Below, one piece after another: positions 15,438-23,115 of a stretch of DNA of 23,703 nucleotides. Under the pieces are notes generated by a model, which had not been told where the DNA came from, searched no databases, and saw only the letters and a program-made list of their open reading frames with translations. The stretch comes from G021776435 sp046756245 (GTDB lineage Bacteria > Pseudomonadota > Alphaproteobacteria > Caulobacterales > Parvularculaceae): the NCBI GenBank assembly GCA_046756245.1, contig JBHHVZ010000043.1, positions 1 through 23,703 of the forward strand, read 5' to 3'. Each line of letters starts with the position of its first letter. Position 1 is the stretch's first letter. Made by a program: the position numbers and the translations under genes.

Positions 15438-16441
15438 TCGACCGGCGGCATGTCTTCCACTGCATTGACGGCCATACCGCCGGCAATCCGGTGCGGCTTG
15501 TGATCAGCGGCGCGCCGCCGGTGCGCGGCGCCACTATGGCCGAGCGGCGAAAAGATTTTCGCGAACGCTTCGACTGGATACGCAAAAGCCTCTGTTTCGA
15601 GCCGCGCGGCCATGACCTGATGTCGGGCGGATTCCTTTATCCGCCCGCGCGCGACGACGCTGATGTCGGAGTCCTCTTCATTGAAACGAGCGGCTCCCTG
15701 CCGATGTGCGGACACGGCCTCATCGGCATCATGACCTTCGGTCTTGAACATGGATTAATTCATCCGCAAACGGAAGGGATTGCGCGGGTTGAAACGCCGG
15801 CCGGATTGGTCGGAGCCGCCTATGTCGCCGACAATGGCCGCGTTTCCTCGGTTCGATTCACCAATGTGGCGAGCTACCTCGCCAAGCGCGACGTTGAAAT
15901 CAACGTTCCGGATTTCGGCCGGCTGAGTGTCGATATCGCCTATGGCGGCAATTTCTATGCGATTATCGAACCGCAAGGACCCTATGAAGGGCTCGACGCC
16001 CTGGGCGCGGGACGTCTGGTCGAACTGAGTCGGACTATTCGGCGGATCGTTCGTGAGAAGATCGAACCCGTTCATCCGGTCGAGCCGTCAATCCGCGGAG
16101 TCACGCACGTGCTGTGGGCGGATGCGCCGAAAGGCGGAGGCGCGGATGCCCGCAACGCCGTCTTTTACGGCGAGCGCGCCATCGATCGCAGTCCTTGCGG
16201 CACAGGCACTTCGGCCCGCATGGCGCAACTCGCAGCGAAAGGACAATTGAAGAAGAGGGACCGTTTCGTTCATGAAAGCTATATCGGCAGCCGTTTCATC
16301 GGCGTCGTCGAGGAGACGATGCGGCTCGGCGACTATGACGCCATTACGCCCTCAATCGAGGGATCCGCGATCGCCACCGGTTTCAACACGATCTGGGTGG
16401 ATCCTGCCGATCCTTTCTGGCGCGGCTTTCATGTGGACTGA
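15434..16441 (+). CDS. 4-hydroxyproline 2-epimerase (proline racemase family)
   Basis: The 335-residue protein has both active-site cysteines of the proline racemase family: Cys92 in MCGHG and Cys255 in DRSPCGTGTSARMA. The conserved start IDGHTAGNPVRLV is also present. Having both Cys residues marks a racemase/epimerase rather than the Cys/Thr 3-hydroxyproline dehydratases. Together with the deaminase-like neighbour this suggests conversion of trans-4-hydroxy-L-proline to cis-4-hydroxy-D-proline. The ATG at 15434 overlaps the previous stop codon. A longer in-frame extension upstream lies wholly inside the preceding gene and is rejected. Proline racemase activity cannot be excluded from sequence alone. 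Confidence 0.9.
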   Translation: MIDRRHVFHCIDGHTAGNPVRLVISGAPPVRGATMAERRKDFRERFDWIRKSLCFEPRGHDLMSGGFLYPPARDDADVGVLFIETSGSLPMCGHGLIGIMTFGLEHGLIHPQTEGIARVETPAGLVGAAYVADNGRVSSVRFTNVASYLAKRDVEINVPDFGRLSVDIAYGGNFYAIIEPQGPYEGLDALGAGRLVELSRTIRRIVREKIEPVHPVEPSIRGVTHVLWADAPKGGGADARNAVFYGERAIDRSPCGTGTSARMAQLAAKGQLKKRDRFVHESYIGSRFIGVVEETMRLGDYDAITPSIEGSAIATGFNTIWVDPADPFWRGFHVD

Positions 16442-16531
16442 CTCAATCATTTCGCAGCCGGCGTAAAGGCCGGACCGGCTGACGCTTGTGCGGACGTTGC
16501 ATTGGCCGGCGTTCGAAAGGGCGACTTGTTG

Positions 16532-17434
16532 ATGAGCGCTGAACGAAGAGTTTACGGCGGAATCGAGGCGGGCGGAACGAAATTCATCTGCGCTGTCGCG
16601 CAGTCTCCTGTCGAAATTCTGAAGTCGACGGAACTGCCGACGACGGAACCCGACGAAACATTCGCAAACGTTTTAAAATTTTTCTTGGAAGCCGCCGCCG
16701 AATACGGTCCGATTTGCGCTATTGGCGCGGCGTCGTTTGGTCCTGTCGACATCGATAGGAGTTCGCGTTCTTATGGAACGATCCTCAATACGCCCAAACC
16801 CGGCTGGGCGGACGTTAGTTTCATAGATGCGCTGGCGCGGCTGAATGCGCCCTTTTTTGTCGACACCGATGTAAATGGGGCGGCGCTTGGCGAGGCGGTC
16901 GCCGGCGCCGGCAATGGGCTTCGCATAATCGCCTATGTCACTGTAGGAACCGGCATCGGCGCCGGCGTCGTCAAAAACGGTTTACCGCAAGCAGGCTTCG
17001 GCCATTACGAGTTCGGCCATATCAGGCCGCCGCATGACAAATCGCGCGACCCTTATGCCGGCTGCTGTCCGTTTCACAGCGATTGCCTTGAGGGGCTCGC
17101 CAGCGGTCCGGCGATCATGAACCGCTGGGAGGCTACTCTCAGCGATCTGGCGCAGGGCCATGAGGCGGTCGCGCTTGAGGCGGAGTATTTATCGCATCTT
17201 GCGCTGACGCTTATTCTCTCACATATGCCGGAGCGCATCATTTTCGGCGGCGGCGCCGGGTTGCTCAAAAAACTCAGGCTTGAAACGAAAAAGCTGATTG
17301 GGGGCTATGTCGACGCCGGGCCGCTCGCCGGCGATCTGTCTGACTATATCGTCCCGCCCGGACTGGGCGATTTCTCCGGCGCAGTCGGCGCCGTCGTGCT
17401 GGCCGAAAGGGCGTTGGCGGAAGTCGCGCCGTAA
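16532..17434 (+). CDS. ROK-family sugar kinase, probably fructokinase
   Basis: The 300-residue protein has the ROK phosphate-binding start YGGIEAGGTKFICAV, the catalytic Asp113 in DTDVNGAALGE, the GTGIGAGVV loop near 139-147 and the zinc site His163, Cys179, His182 and Cys185 (GHIRPP... CCPFHSDCLEG). This zinc-site form and the GGGAG loop near 242 match the ROK fructokinases of the Bacillus YdhR type, so ATP-dependent fructose phosphorylation is the best guess. Mannose or another hexose is possible. I chose ATG 16532, about 11 bases after GAAAGG, over a TTG at 16502. It follows the epimerase by 90 bases on the same strand and may be transcribed with it, though the pathways do not obviously connect. 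Confidence 0.86.
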   Translation: MSAERRVYGGIEAGGTKFICAVAQSPVEILKSTELPTTEPDETFANVLKFFLEAAAEYGPICAIGAASFGPVDIDRSSRSYGTILNTPKPGWADVSFIDALARLNAPFFVDTDVNGAALGEAVAGAGNGLRIIAYVTVGTGIGAGVVKNGLPQAGFGHYEFGHIRPPHDKSRDPYAGCCPFHSDCLEGLASGPAIMNRWEATLSDLAQGHEAVALEAEYLSHLALTLILSHMPERIIFGGGAGLLKKLRLETKKLIGGYVDAGPLAGDLSDYIVPPGLGDFSGAVGAVVLAERALAEVAP

Positions 17435-17513
17435 AGACGTACGAGGTATTGCGCGTCCGGAAGCGCGTAGGTAGCGTAAAATGCAGATTGTGCGTAAGAA
17501 CGAGGGCGCAAGC

Positions 17514-18248
17514 GTGAGATTGAAAATATGGGTGCTGGCGGGCGCGGCCTGCCTTTTTGCGGCGGGTTGCGACAATGGCGACCGGCGGAACGCAGGCGAC
17601 AGCGACAGCGCCCTCGTCGCGACAGGGCAAGGCGAAGACGCTGCAAATGCTGCGCATTCAGATCAAAACGCAGACATTGACGTTTGGCTCCAAACGCTAG
17701 AAGTCAACAGCCGCGAGCTCTACAGCGCCCGCGGCGCAGTCGTGAAGGCGGTTGAACTCGATCCCGGCGTGCGGGTCGCCGACGTGGGGGCGGGGACCGG
17801 GCTTTATACGCTGCTGTTCGCCGAGGCGGCGGGACACCAAGGCGTTGTCTACGCCGTAGATATTGAACCGAAATTTCTTGATCTGATTAATACGCGCGCG
17901 ACCGACCTCGGTCTCAGTAACGTGGTGTCGGTTCTGGGCAGAAGCAATTCCATAACGTTGCCTGATAACTCGGTAGACGTCGTATTCATCGCCGATACCT
18001 ATCACTACTTCGAAGACAGACAGGCGATCATGAAGACGATTTTGACTGCATTGAAGCCGGGCGGATTTCTTTATGTCGTGGATTTCGACCTTGTCGAGGG
18101 AAAAACGCGTCCGGCCGAACAACAGCATGTTCGTTTCGGCAAACCGGCGGTCATAACCGAAATTGAGTTTTTCGGATTTGAGTATGTCGGCGATGTCACC
18201 CCGCCTGGCCTCGAAGAAAATTATATGATCAAGTTCAAGCGCCCATGA
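17514..18248 (+). CDS. Lipoprotein with SAM-dependent methyltransferase domain
   Basis: From the GTG at 17514, preceded by GAGGG seven bases upstream, the protein is 244 residues and starts with a compact lipoprotein signal ending in the lipobox AAGC (Cys19). A polar linker of about 35 residues follows. A class I methyltransferase fold then begins at about residue 60: motif I RVADVGAGTGLYTLLFAE at 87-104, acidic Asp116 after strand 2 (VVYAVDIEPKF), VVFIADTYHYF at 156-166 and LKPGGFLYVVDFD further on. The residue after the Cys is Asp, which in E. coli keeps lipoproteins in the inner membrane. An exported enzyme needing S-adenosylmethionine is odd, because that cofactor is cytoplasmic. An alternative ATG at 17481 would add 11 residues. 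The substrate is unknown. Confidence 0.85.
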   Translation: MRLKIWVLAGAACLFAAGCDNGDRRNAGDSDSALVATGQGEDAANAAHSDQNADIDVWLQTLEVNSRELYSARGAVVKAVELDPGVRVADVGAGTGLYTLLFAEAAGHQGVVYAVDIEPKFLDLINTRATDLGLSNVVSVLGRSNSITLPDNSVDVVFIADTYHYFEDRQAIMKTILTALKPGGFLYVVDFDLVEGKTRPAEQQHVRFGKPAVITEIEFFGFEYVGDVTPPGLEENYMIKFKRP

Positions 18249-18304
18249 AACGCACCCAATCAATTAAACATTAGATGTCTGCGACGCTGTTCCGTTGAAT
18301 CAGA

Positions 18305-18334
18305 AAGCCGTCGCCTTGAATAAGACGACGGCTT
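18305..18334. terminator. Bidirectional terminator between convergent genes
   Basis: AAGCCGTCG (18305-18313) and CGACGGCTT (18326-18334) form a perfect 9-bp stem with a 12-base loop. The stem is placed between the convergent methyltransferase and HiPIP genes. Only short T-rich tails follow on each strand, but position and stem quality support a terminator for both. Confidence 0.65.
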
Positions 18335-18460
18335 CATTAATTGCCGAAAGCGGCGTTCGGGCGGATCAAATACGACCCGGCGCAGACATACTCTTCACTA
18401 TCAATGAGCGTATCCGTCAAAACGCTGCAGAACCACGCTTCGGGAAACTAAAACCAATAC

Positions 18461-18766
18461 TTATGCCGCCATGAAGGCAGTACACCAACCGTTTTCGCTG
18501 ATGTCGCCGGCGACTATTTGGCAGGTGCCGTCGCCATTGTAGAACTTGCAGCCTCCGCAGCTGGCGCCGCCATTCGGCGAATCCTGATAGCTGACGTCGG
18601 CTTTGTCGGCTTTGTCTTCGGCTTTGGCGCTCTGGACGCCGCCCGCCGCTATGCCCGCAGCGATAAGCAGTCCCGCCGTACCTTCCAGAAACTCTCGGCG
18701 GACGATTCGATCCGTCGTCTTCTCAGTGTTTGCTGCTCCGACCGACGAGGGGCGTTTTTTTGTCAT
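18461..18766 (-). CDS. High-potential iron-sulfur protein (HiPIP)
   Basis: The 101-residue precursor has a twin-arginine signal (VRREFLEG near 22-29, hydrophobic core to about 43, cleavage near AKA). The four cluster Cys are at 70, 73, 82 and 95 (CGGC, TCQI, GWCTAF), the HiPIP pattern for one [4Fe-4S] cluster. The mature protein is small, about 50 residues, at the short end of the family. It carries single electrons in the periplasm, commonly from a bc1 complex to an oxidase, reaction centre or cytochrome. I chose ATG 18766, with GGAG nine bases upstream, over an ATG five codons earlier. The two cytochrome c genes upstream on the same strand are likely partners. Confidence 0.92.
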   Translation of the reverse strand: MTKKRPSSVGAANTEKTTDRIVRREFLEGTAGLLIAAGIAAGGVQSAKAEDKADKADVSYQDSPNGGASCGGCKFYNGDGTCQIVAGDISENGWCTAFMAA

Positions 18767-18978
18767 TATGCAGATCTCCATCCCTAAAGGTAAGTGCTGG
18801 AAATTTACTTAAAAATTGCGGGCTTGTGGACTCTCCGCACCGGAATGTGATCGCCGCTTCATCGATGCGGCGCTCAGCGTCGAAAACGCATCGTCTTCGG
18901 ATGAAAACGCTGCCGGCATCGCAATTGCGAGTCAAAATCAAAAAACGGCTCAGACTGACGATCCAAGCGCTTTGTCGG

Positions 18979-19434
18979 CTATTGTCCGGCGCCGCCAGCG
19001 GAGAGAGAGCTGAGATAGGCGACAACGTTCGCACGGTCCTGCGGATTCGCCAGACCGGGGAAGATCATCTTGGTCTTTGGAACGAGATCACGGGGGCCTG
19101 CAAGATATCGAAAGAGGGTCGCGCCGTCCCAAACAGCGCCGGATTCGCCAAATGCAATCATGGCCGGCGAGTACTTATAACCTTCAAGCGCGCCCGGTGT
19201 TCGTCCGACGACCCCGTACAGGCTCGGCCCCACTTTTTTGCTGCCGGGCTCGACGGAATGACACGGCCGGCATTTCTTGAACAGGGCCGCCCCGGCCGTC
19301 GCATCCCCCGTATATGAGTCAAAACTGTCGGCGGCTGACGCATCGGCGCCGTCGGCTTGCAGCGCATATCCGGCGCTTGTCGCCAAGGTCAGGCCGGCGG
19401 CGGCTGCGCCAATGAAAAACATTTTACGAAACAT
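18979..19434 (-). CDS. Class I c-type cytochrome (cytochrome c2/c550-like)
   Basis: The 151-residue protein has a signal peptide (cleavage near residue 24), one haem site CRPCH at 55-59 and a Met ligand at 123 in KTKMIFPG. The segment between reads as mitochondrial-type cytochrome c: VGPSLYGVVGRTPG, then GYKYSPAM. It shuttles electrons in the periplasm, typically between a bc1 complex and an oxidase. The ATG at 19434 follows AAGGGAT. It lies 212 bases before the HiPIP gene on the same strand. A hairpin CGCCGC/GCGGCG at 18852-18872 in that gap has no T-tract, so cotranscription is possible. Confidence 0.93.
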   Translation of the reverse strand: MFRKMFFIGAAAAGLTLATSAGYALQADGADASAADSFDSYTGDATAGAALFKKCRPCHSVEPGSKKVGPSLYGVVGRTPGALEGYKYSPAMIAFGESGAVWDGATLFRYLAGPRDLVPKTKMIFPGLANPQDRANVVAYLSSLSAGGAGQ

Positions 19435-19561
19435 ATGGTTATCCCTTGTCGGTTATCTCCAAAAATCGATTGGATCGGGCGTCCGGCCGCCTTCGGCGCG
19501 CACATCCGCATCCCGTGAAACAATGCTCGCGCCTTGCGCTTCAAACGCTGGCGCGAGCTGT

Positions 19562-19666
19562 TAGAGCATGATCTCCGAAATGCGAGTCGGAGAACATGCT
19601 CTAGGTTTTTGTTTTGTCGCGCATTTTATCCGAAAACCGGTTCCCACTTTTCGGAATGCGCTCTAG
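19562..19666. repeat. Alphaproteobacterial intergenic palindromic repeat
   Basis: A 17-bp stem starts with TAGAGCATGATCTCCGA at 19562-19578 and closes with its near-perfect complement at 19587-19603 (16 of 17 pairs, 8-base loop). A second hairpin follows, TCCGAAAA at 19629-19636 with TTTTCGGA at 19648-19655, around CCGGTTCCCAC. The element ends in GCGCTCTAG, echoing the TAGAGC at its start. Elements with GAAAACCGGTTCCCACTTTT and AGAGCATG ends are, from memory, common intergenic repeats of Alphaproteobacteria. It sits between the two cytochrome genes and could act as a terminator or RNA-processing site. Confidence 0.75.
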
Positions 19667-19709
19667 TTCATTGGGAGAACGAAATCACACGGCGGTTTGC
19701 GATCCCGGC

Positions 19710-20432
19710 TTATCGCTTGGCGTATTCCTTCTGAAGCGCCTCGACATAGGCGGATAAGGCCGCGAGCTCTTCGGAGTCCCAGGGAAGCGGTTCGGCCTCC
19801 ATCGGGGCCAGCATGCACATCTGGACCATGGTTTCGGCCGAGATTTTCTTGAGACCGAACATGTCCTTGGCCATTTGGACGTAATGCTTGTACGGCTTTT
19901 TGAAGGTGTCGTTGTAACCGGCGAAATCCGTATGGCAACTATTGCATGAAAGGCCGTTGGTCGACAGCGATGCATCGTCATAGAGTTCGCGTCCGCGGGC
20001 TTCCAGCGTCGCGCGATCGGCTTTGTAGCGTTTGGAAAACATTGGCCGAAGAACCAATTTACGATCGCCTTCGGCTTCGCCTTCACCCTCGCCTTCGCCT
20101 TCACCCTCGCCTTTTGCTTCGGCTTCGCCCTTGGCTTCGGCTTCGCCTTCACCCTCGCCTTCGCCTTCACCCTCGCCTTTTGCTTCGGCTTCGCCTTTGG
20201 CCTCGGCTTCGCCTTTTGCTTCGGCCTCGCCCTTGGCCTCGGCTTCGCCTTTTGCTTCGGCCTCGCTTGACGCTTCAGCCTGCGCCACTACATAACCGGC
20301 TGAAACGGTCGGGTTTTCGCTCGCGGCGGCGCCGTAGCTTACAAACGCCGCCATCAGGGGCGTCGTTGAACAAAGAAGGTTACGTGAAAGCTTGCCTAGC
20401 AATCGCTGACGCTTATTCTGGTCTTCGGGCAT
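19710..20432 (-). CDS. Monohaem c-type cytochrome with a long EAEAKG/GE repeat
   Basis: The 240-residue protein has a basic N-terminus and hydrophobic segment (NLLCSTTPLMAAFVSYGAAA at 18-37) that should direct export. An uninterrupted low-complexity stretch follows at 57-122, made of EAEAKG hexapeptides and GE dipeptides. The cytochrome domain comes next, with a single haem motif CNSCH at 163-167 and methionine candidates for the sixth ligand near 202-211 (TMVQMCMLAPM). The C-terminus, LPWDSEELAALSAYVEALQK, is typical of small cytochromes c. The ATG follows GGGAGA. The repeat is strongly acidic overall and probably an extended spacer or a binding or modification surface. The gene is divergent from the TTL-like fusion, with 211 bases between the starts. 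Its exact cytochrome subfamily is not clear to me. Confidence 0.88.
   Translation of the reverse strand: MPEDQNKRQRLLGKLSRNLLCSTTPLMAAFVSYGAAASENPTVSAGYVVAQAEASSEAEAKGEAEAKGEAEAKGEAEAKGEAEAKGEGEGEGEGEGEAEAKGEAEAKGEGEGEGEGEGEAEGDRKLVLRPMFSKRYKADRATLEARGRELYDDASLSTNGLSCNSCHTDFAGYNDTFKKPYKHYVQMAKDMFGLKKISAETMVQMCMLAPMEAEPLPWDSEELAALSAYVEALQKEYAKR
20067..20264 (-). repeat. In-frame tandem repeat encoding EAEAKG and GE units
   Basis: Read in the gene's sense, five EAEAKG units are followed by a run of GE dipeptides, two more EAEAKG units, then another GE run. It looks like a higher-order duplication of an 18-base unit. The DNA copies differ at third positions (for example GCC/GCG-type changes), so the repeat is not brand new, and selection for the peptide is plausible. 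Repeat number may vary among strains. Confidence 0.85.
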
Positions 20433-20510
20433 CGCCGGTCTCCCTGTAATTTCGTTACCGCTGGATATTCAGCCCGGATTCGGCGTCGTGCGGCCCCCAA
20501 CATCGAATCC

Positions 20511-20522
20511 CATGAATTCATG
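20511..20522. promoter_or_regulatory. Perfect 12-bp palindrome in a divergent intergenic region
   Basis: CATGAATTCATG lies about 80 bases from the cytochrome start and 120 bases from the TTL-like fusion start, between divergent genes. It could be an operator for either gene. No matching site occurs elsewhere in the window, so the case rests on symmetry and position only. Confidence 0.3.
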
Positions 20523-20643
20523 TTATTGGATAAAACGAGGAGCGTCTCATCCTGCTGTCCGGCGTTTTCGCGCCGCATGTTGGCCAAAGACAATTTACAC
20601 GCCTAGACCGGCCTGCTGTGATAACTATTGCGTGAGGTAAAAA

Positions 20644-23040
20644 GTGATTGGGAAAAAAAGGCGCTATTGGCTCGCAGGCAATCGGGAACCTGCGCAGGAC
20701 ATTTTCTTTGTCGAAGCGCTTGATTCGACCCTGTGGACGGAGGGAGACGCCGAAAACTGGGATGCGTGCTGGTACACCGGCATGCCGGCGCCGCAGGTTT
20801 TCGACCAGCTCAATGCGGCGAAGACCGTTAATCACATCCCCGGCAATAATGGGCTGACAGTAAAAAGTTACCTATTTCAAACGCTTGCGGCAGCGTCCGA
20901 TCGCGTGGCGGGTCAGCCTGACGCTGGACGCATGGCCTTTTTTCCGCGCGTCTACGCCATGCCCGAAGATTATCTCGACTTGCAAGATGCGGCCGCCCGA
21001 GATCCCGACAAGAGATGGATCCTCAAGCCGAAGAATTCTTCCCGCGGCCGCGGAATTGAGCTTATTCGCGATGTCGCAGCCGCGCCCATGAATAACCGCT
21101 GGCTGGTTCAGGAATATGTCGACCGGCCGCATCTGATGAACGCGCGGAAATATGTGTTGAGGCTTTATGTCCTCGTAACTTCCGTCGAACCGCTGCGCGT
21201 CTATTTCTACCGCGAAGGCTTCGCCAAGCTGGCGTCCGAGCCATATGACCCGCATGACGCCGACAACCCCTTTTCAAACTTAACCAATCCGGACATCAAT
21301 GCAGCAAACGAAGACGTCGAGACGCCGGTCGAGTTTGTGAGCCTGAGCGCATATCGCGACTGGCTCAGCGCTAATGCTCATGACCCACAAGCCTTGTTCG
21401 CAAAGATTCGCGATCTGCTGGCGCTGACGATCATTTCGGTGCGCGACAAGATGCGCACGCGAACCCGCGCGATCGGCGCCGATACGTCAGGATGTTACGA
21501 ACTTCTGGGTATCGACTGTCTGATCGACGCCGACTTGAAGCCATGGATTCTCGAATGCAATTTGAGCCCGTCGCTCGATGTCTGCGCTTCGCCCGATCAT
21601 GGCGCTGATGAGGAGCGGCGCATCAAGCGTCAGCTCATTGCAGATATGGCGGCGATCGTCGGGCTCAACGAACCGCGCACGAATTTCGAAAGCCTGTCGG
21701 ATGAAGAACGGATTCGCCGAGAAAGCGAACGCGAACTCGCCTGCGCAGGCGATTTCGAGCGAATCTTTCCGGCTGCGGATGTTGAAAACTTTTTGCCGTT
21801 TTTTCCGGTGCCGCGTTACGCCGACATTGTGCTCGCCGGACAGATTACGGGCCGCCCGGCGCCCCGGCTTCATCTCGCGCCGAGACGAACGACTGAAATT
21901 ATATCCGAAGACGAACTGGCGCTTTACTCCGAAAAAACCGGCACGCTTTATTCGCCGAACCCGTCCGCTTCATGGATCTGGCTGAAGGCCGTCAGCGGCG
22001 CCGATCCGGAAGAGATCGCAAAGGAACTAACCGCCTCGCACGAAACCGCTCATGGGCCTGCCGCGCCTGCCGAACAATGGCGGGTCAGAAAAAATGTTTG
22101 GGACGTTCTCGCCGACTGGGCTGGCTTGGGCCTCATACGCCACGCCGGGGCGGAGGCTGACTGCGAGAACGGCGTCGATTCCAAGGATCCAAACTGCAAT
22201 GAATCGGATCAGGTCCGCGTTTGCGAGCGGGCGGTGGCGTTCAATTATGGCTGCCCGGTCGCCGCCGAAAGGATGCGCAAGGCGTTTCATTCGACGGCCG
22301 GCGACGGCGGCTCTGATCAGATCATTACGATCCAACGCGCGCGTGTTGGATATGCCGTCGCCGTAGACACCCGCGTGATTGGCTCCGATATCAGCCTTGC
22401 TGCTGTCGCGCCGGTCGTGCGCCGGGTCCTTTTCGAACTAGCGCCGGTTTCGCAGTCGCAAATCGCCATGCAAACCGCGTTGGCGCCGATGGGGAACGGC
22501 GAAGCTGCGCTCATTATCGGCCCGCCGGAGAGCGGGTGGGATGGAATGACGGCTTGCCTCACCAACAAAATCGGGGCAAGCGTTTTGGGCGGCGCGCGTC
22601 TTGACCTGAACGCCGACGAAAGCATTGCGACGATCGGCCTGCCGCTTCGAATCGAAGAGGATGACGTTGAGGAAATCGAAGCGGCGCTCGGACACGCCCT
22701 CACGCTGCAGGTCCATCAATGGCCCGGGGAGGGGCGTCAGGGACGGCTATTGAAATACGCATGTTCCCCGGGCTCGACAAGGTATGCGATCCGCACGGTC
22801 GTGACGCTTGCCCGCGGTGGTAACCGAGACGGCGAAACGGAACTGCGGCCATCTTCAGTTCATGACGCCCTTCGCGCCCTCATTCCGTTATGCTCCGGGC
22901 CGCAAGGACGCCTCACTTGCGCAGCGGCGAGCGGGCTTGGCGACTGGCTTGCGGGCCGGGCGCTAAGGACTTTAGAGTTTTCGAGCCTCGCAACCGGGGC
23001 AGAAGCGCTCGCCGGAGCGCTCATTCGCGAAAACGCCTGA
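20644..23040 (+). CDS. Fusion of TTL-like ATP-grasp ligase, PqqD-like domain and degenerate HprK-like domain
   Basis: The 798-residue protein starts at GTG 20644, five bases after GAGGT. Residues 60-345 match the tubulin-tyrosine-ligase family: ILKPKNSSRGRGIELI at 126-141, WLVQEYV at 153-159, ARKYVLRLYVLVTSVEPLRV at 167-186, GFAKLASEPY, and GIDCLID plus WILECNLSPSLD at 289-312. These carry the expected ATP- and Mg-binding residues (Lys128, Arg173, Asp291, Glu304, Asn306), so ligase activity looks intact. Residues about 412-500 resemble PqqD, a small peptide-binding fold (ALYSEKTGTLYSPN, ADPEEIAKELT, VWDVLADWAGLGLIR). Residues about 530-795 resemble HPr-kinase-related proteins, but the Walker A loop is GPPESGWDGM at 626-635, with Trp replacing the catalytic Lys. 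The protein has no signal peptide and is cytoplasmic. It probably ligates an amino acid to a peptide bound by the PqqD part. The substrate is unknown. Confidence 0.85.
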   Translation: MIGKKRRYWLAGNREPAQDIFFVEALDSTLWTEGDAENWDACWYTGMPAPQVFDQLNAAKTVNHIPGNNGLTVKSYLFQTLAAASDRVAGQPDAGRMAFFPRVYAMPEDYLDLQDAAARDPDKRWILKPKNSSRGRGIELIRDVAAAPMNNRWLVQEYVDRPHLMNARKYVLRLYVLVTSVEPLRVYFYREGFAKLASEPYDPHDADNPFSNLTNPDINAANEDVETPVEFVSLSAYRDWLSANAHDPQALFAKIRDLLALTIISVRDKMRTRTRAIGADTSGCYELLGIDCLIDADLKPWILECNLSPSLDVCASPDHGADEERRIKRQLIADMAAIVGLNEPRTNFESLSDEERIRRESERELACAGDFERIFPAADVENFLPFFPVPRYADIVLAGQITGRPAPRLHLAPRRTTEIISEDELALYSEKTGTLYSPNPSASWIWLKAVSGADPEEIAKELTASHETAHGPAAPAEQWRVRKNVWDVLADWAGLGLIRHAGAEADCENGVDSKDPNCNESDQVRVCERAVAFNYGCPVAAERMRKAFHSTAGDGGSDQIITIQRARVGYAVAVDTRVIGSDISLAAVAPVVRRVLFELAPVSQSQIAMQTALAPMGNGEAALIIGPPESGWDGMTACLTNKIGASVLGGARLDLNADESIATIGLPLRIEEDDVEEIEAALGHALTLQVHQWPGEGRQGRLLKYACSPGSTRYAIRTVVTLARGGNRDGETELRPSSVHDALRALIPLCSGPQGRLTCAAASGLGDWLAGRALRTLEFSSLATGAEALAGALIRENA

Positions 23041-23115
23041 GACTTGAAGAAAAACCCTGCGCGCTGCGACGCAAGACCGTCTTCGCGTTCGCATATAGCG
23101 TGCTAATTTAAGGAT

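Noticed and set aside
20067..20264. Possible CRISPR or non-coding satellite repeat
   Set aside because: The units are contiguous without spacers, stay in frame inside a cytochrome gene and vary mainly at third codon positions.
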